Positions 63,479-64,000 of a stretch of 64,000 bases of DNA are shown here, in pieces (positions within the stretch are counted from its first letter, which is position 1; every line of letters starts with the position of its first letter). Source of the DNA: Leptospira langatensis (lineage in GTDB: Bacteria > Spirochaetota > Leptospiria > Leptospirales > Leptospiraceae); NCBI RefSeq assembly GCF_004770615.1, contig NZ_RQER01000010.1, positions 248,001 to 312,000 on the forward strand, read 5' to 3'. The position numbers and the translations under genes were made by a program. Below the pieces are notes generated by a model. It was not told the origin of the DNA, searched no databases, and worked only from the letters and a program-made list of their open reading frames with translations.

Positions 63479-64000
63479 TTCTTCTCTTTGGGACCGCGTT
63501 TTTCGCGGTCCTCTTCTTTCTGATCGCATGCAAGAAAGAGGATTTTTACCAACGGCATTGGGTATTCCCCCTCGAATCCCAAGGCTCGCTCACACAGGAA
63601 CCTGACCCCGCAAACTGCGGGACCTGCCATCCTCGGCAATACGGTTCTTGGAAGGCGACTCTTCATTCCCGGGCCTTAGGCCCGGGTTTTCTTTGGCAAT
63701 TACCGAAACTAGGAAAACATTCTTCAGAGAATTGTTTCAACTGCCATGCTTCTAATCCGGAAGTTAAAGTGGCTTGGTATAAGCGCTTGGGCTGGGAGAA
63801 GGTGGGCGCATCGGTCTGGGAGACCGGGATAAAGGAACAAGGAGTACAATGCTTTAGTTGTCATTTCCGAAAAGGGAAGGTATATGGACCTCCGAGAAGA
63901 GAAGGTGCTAATTCTATATTCCAAAATTCGAATGCACCTCACGGAGGATTCAGCGCTCAAAAAGAATTCGAGGAATCTACATTTTGTAAGGCTTGCCATC
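63466..64000 (+). CDS. Multihaem c-type cytochrome lipoprotein, 5' part
   Basis: Open frame to the window end, at least 178 residues. Translation begins at TTG, six bases after GGAGG, overlapping the rhodanese lipoprotein stop by 13 bases. The start gives MRRIILLFGTAFFAVLFFLI followed by A-C, a signal peptide with lipidated Cys22 and then KKEDFYQ. Four haem motifs are visible so far: CGTCH (near residue 51), CFNCH, CFSCH and CKACH at the edge. There is no other in-frame start before the first haem. Two strong hairpins lie within its first 220 bases. The lipoprotein would sit at the outer membrane with the barrel. The gene continues beyond the window. Confidence 0.85.
   Translation, partial: MRRIILLFGTAFFAVLFFLIACKKEDFYQRHWVFPLESQGSLTQEPDPANCGTCHPRQYGSWKATLHSRALGPGFLWQLPKLGKHSSENCFNCHASNPEVKVAWYKRLGWEKVGASVWETGIKEQGVQCFSCHFRKGKVYGPPRREGANSIFQNSNAPHGGFSAQKEFEESTFCKACH
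63491..63511 (+). promoter_or_regulatory. GC hairpin in the signal-peptide region of the cytochrome gene
   Basis: GGACCGCG (63491-63498) and CGCGGTCC (63504-63511) form a perfect 8-bp stem with loop TTTTT, 13 bases after the rhodanese lipoprotein stop and followed by pyrimidines (TCTTCTTTC). It sits where a terminator of the upstream gene would be, but also inside the cytochrome coding region. It could limit cytochrome transcription or translation. Confidence 0.55.
63668..63690 (+). promoter_or_regulatory. Intragenic terminator-like hairpin in the cytochrome gene
   Basis: CCCGGGCC (63668-63675), loop TTA and GGCCCGGG (63679-63686) form a perfect stem followed by TTTT. The hairpin codes for S-R-A-L-G-P-G-F within the cytochrome. 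Such a GC stem plus T-run inside a gene could cause premature termination unless ribosomes cover it. Confidence 0.5.

Noticed and set aside
1..64000. tRNA, rRNA, CRISPR arrays, insertion sequences, prophage or integron parts
   Set aside because: I looked for cloverleaf ends, repeat-spacer patterns, transposase motifs and integrase motifs and saw none that I could support.

Overview
The window reads as a chromosomal segment of a spirochaete of the genus Leptospira. The evidence is the spirochaetal lipoboxes (for example L-G-N-C, F-A-N-C, V-Q-Q-C), a DUF1554-type lipoprotein, many large PAS/hybrid histidine kinases, two membrane-anchored AraC-type regulators, frequent TTG/GTG starts and the moderate GC content. 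The GC content suits the higher-GC species of the genus, but I cannot fix the species by eye. I see no rRNA, tRNA, CRISPR array, insertion sequence or prophage.

Layout. 1-4867: end of the NADH dehydrogenase operon (nuoL 3' part, nuoM, nuoN) with an SseB-like gene attached, closed by a terminator-like structure. 5048-13430: lipoprotein, MAPEG protein, 1157-residue hybrid kinase, DUF418 protein and thiL as an overlapping pair, YceI protein, DUF1554 lipoprotein. 13675-27385: housekeeping block with rplM-rpsI, alaS, yajQ, an orphan DsbD-alpha-like protein, two small lipoproteins, a split M16 peptidase pair, an MBL hydrolase, a methyltransferase, a periplasmic protein and an N-acetylmuramoyl-L-alanine amidase whose Shine-Dalgarno lies in a strong hairpin. 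27435-37345: fatty acid hydroxylase, membrane AraC regulator, ArsR-rhodanese repressor with a clear palindromic operator and a divergent methyltransferase, flavin monooxygenase plus hydroxyacid dehydrogenase, MASE3 kinase plus response regulator, LTA-synthase-type sulfatase. 38081-42151: four close genes encoding a membrane-anchored protein, an outer-membrane protein, a spermidine-synthase-like enzyme and an MFS transporter. 42395-52221: two lipoproteins, a 7TM-DISM AraC regulator divergent from an SbtA-type bicarbonate permease, then a three-gene signalling operon in which an EAL response regulator sits between two paralogous hybrid kinases.

52225-64000 is the accessory-looking part. A leftward operon carries a periplasmic rhodanese, an anchored pentahaem cytochrome and a GT2 enzyme. 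A GT-C-like membrane protein, an XRE-cupin regulator and another membrane protein follow. The last 5 kb holds a rhodanese lipoprotein, a small exported protein, an outer-membrane beta-barrel, a second rhodanese lipoprotein and a lipoprotein multihaem cytochrome that runs off the end. The combination of rhodanese lipoproteins, barrel and multihaem lipoprotein resembles the composition of Geobacter Ext-type outer-membrane electron conduits, which would be surprising in an aerobic, fatty-acid-oxidising Leptospira. It is my main candidate for an undescribed system. Function there is inferred from composition only.
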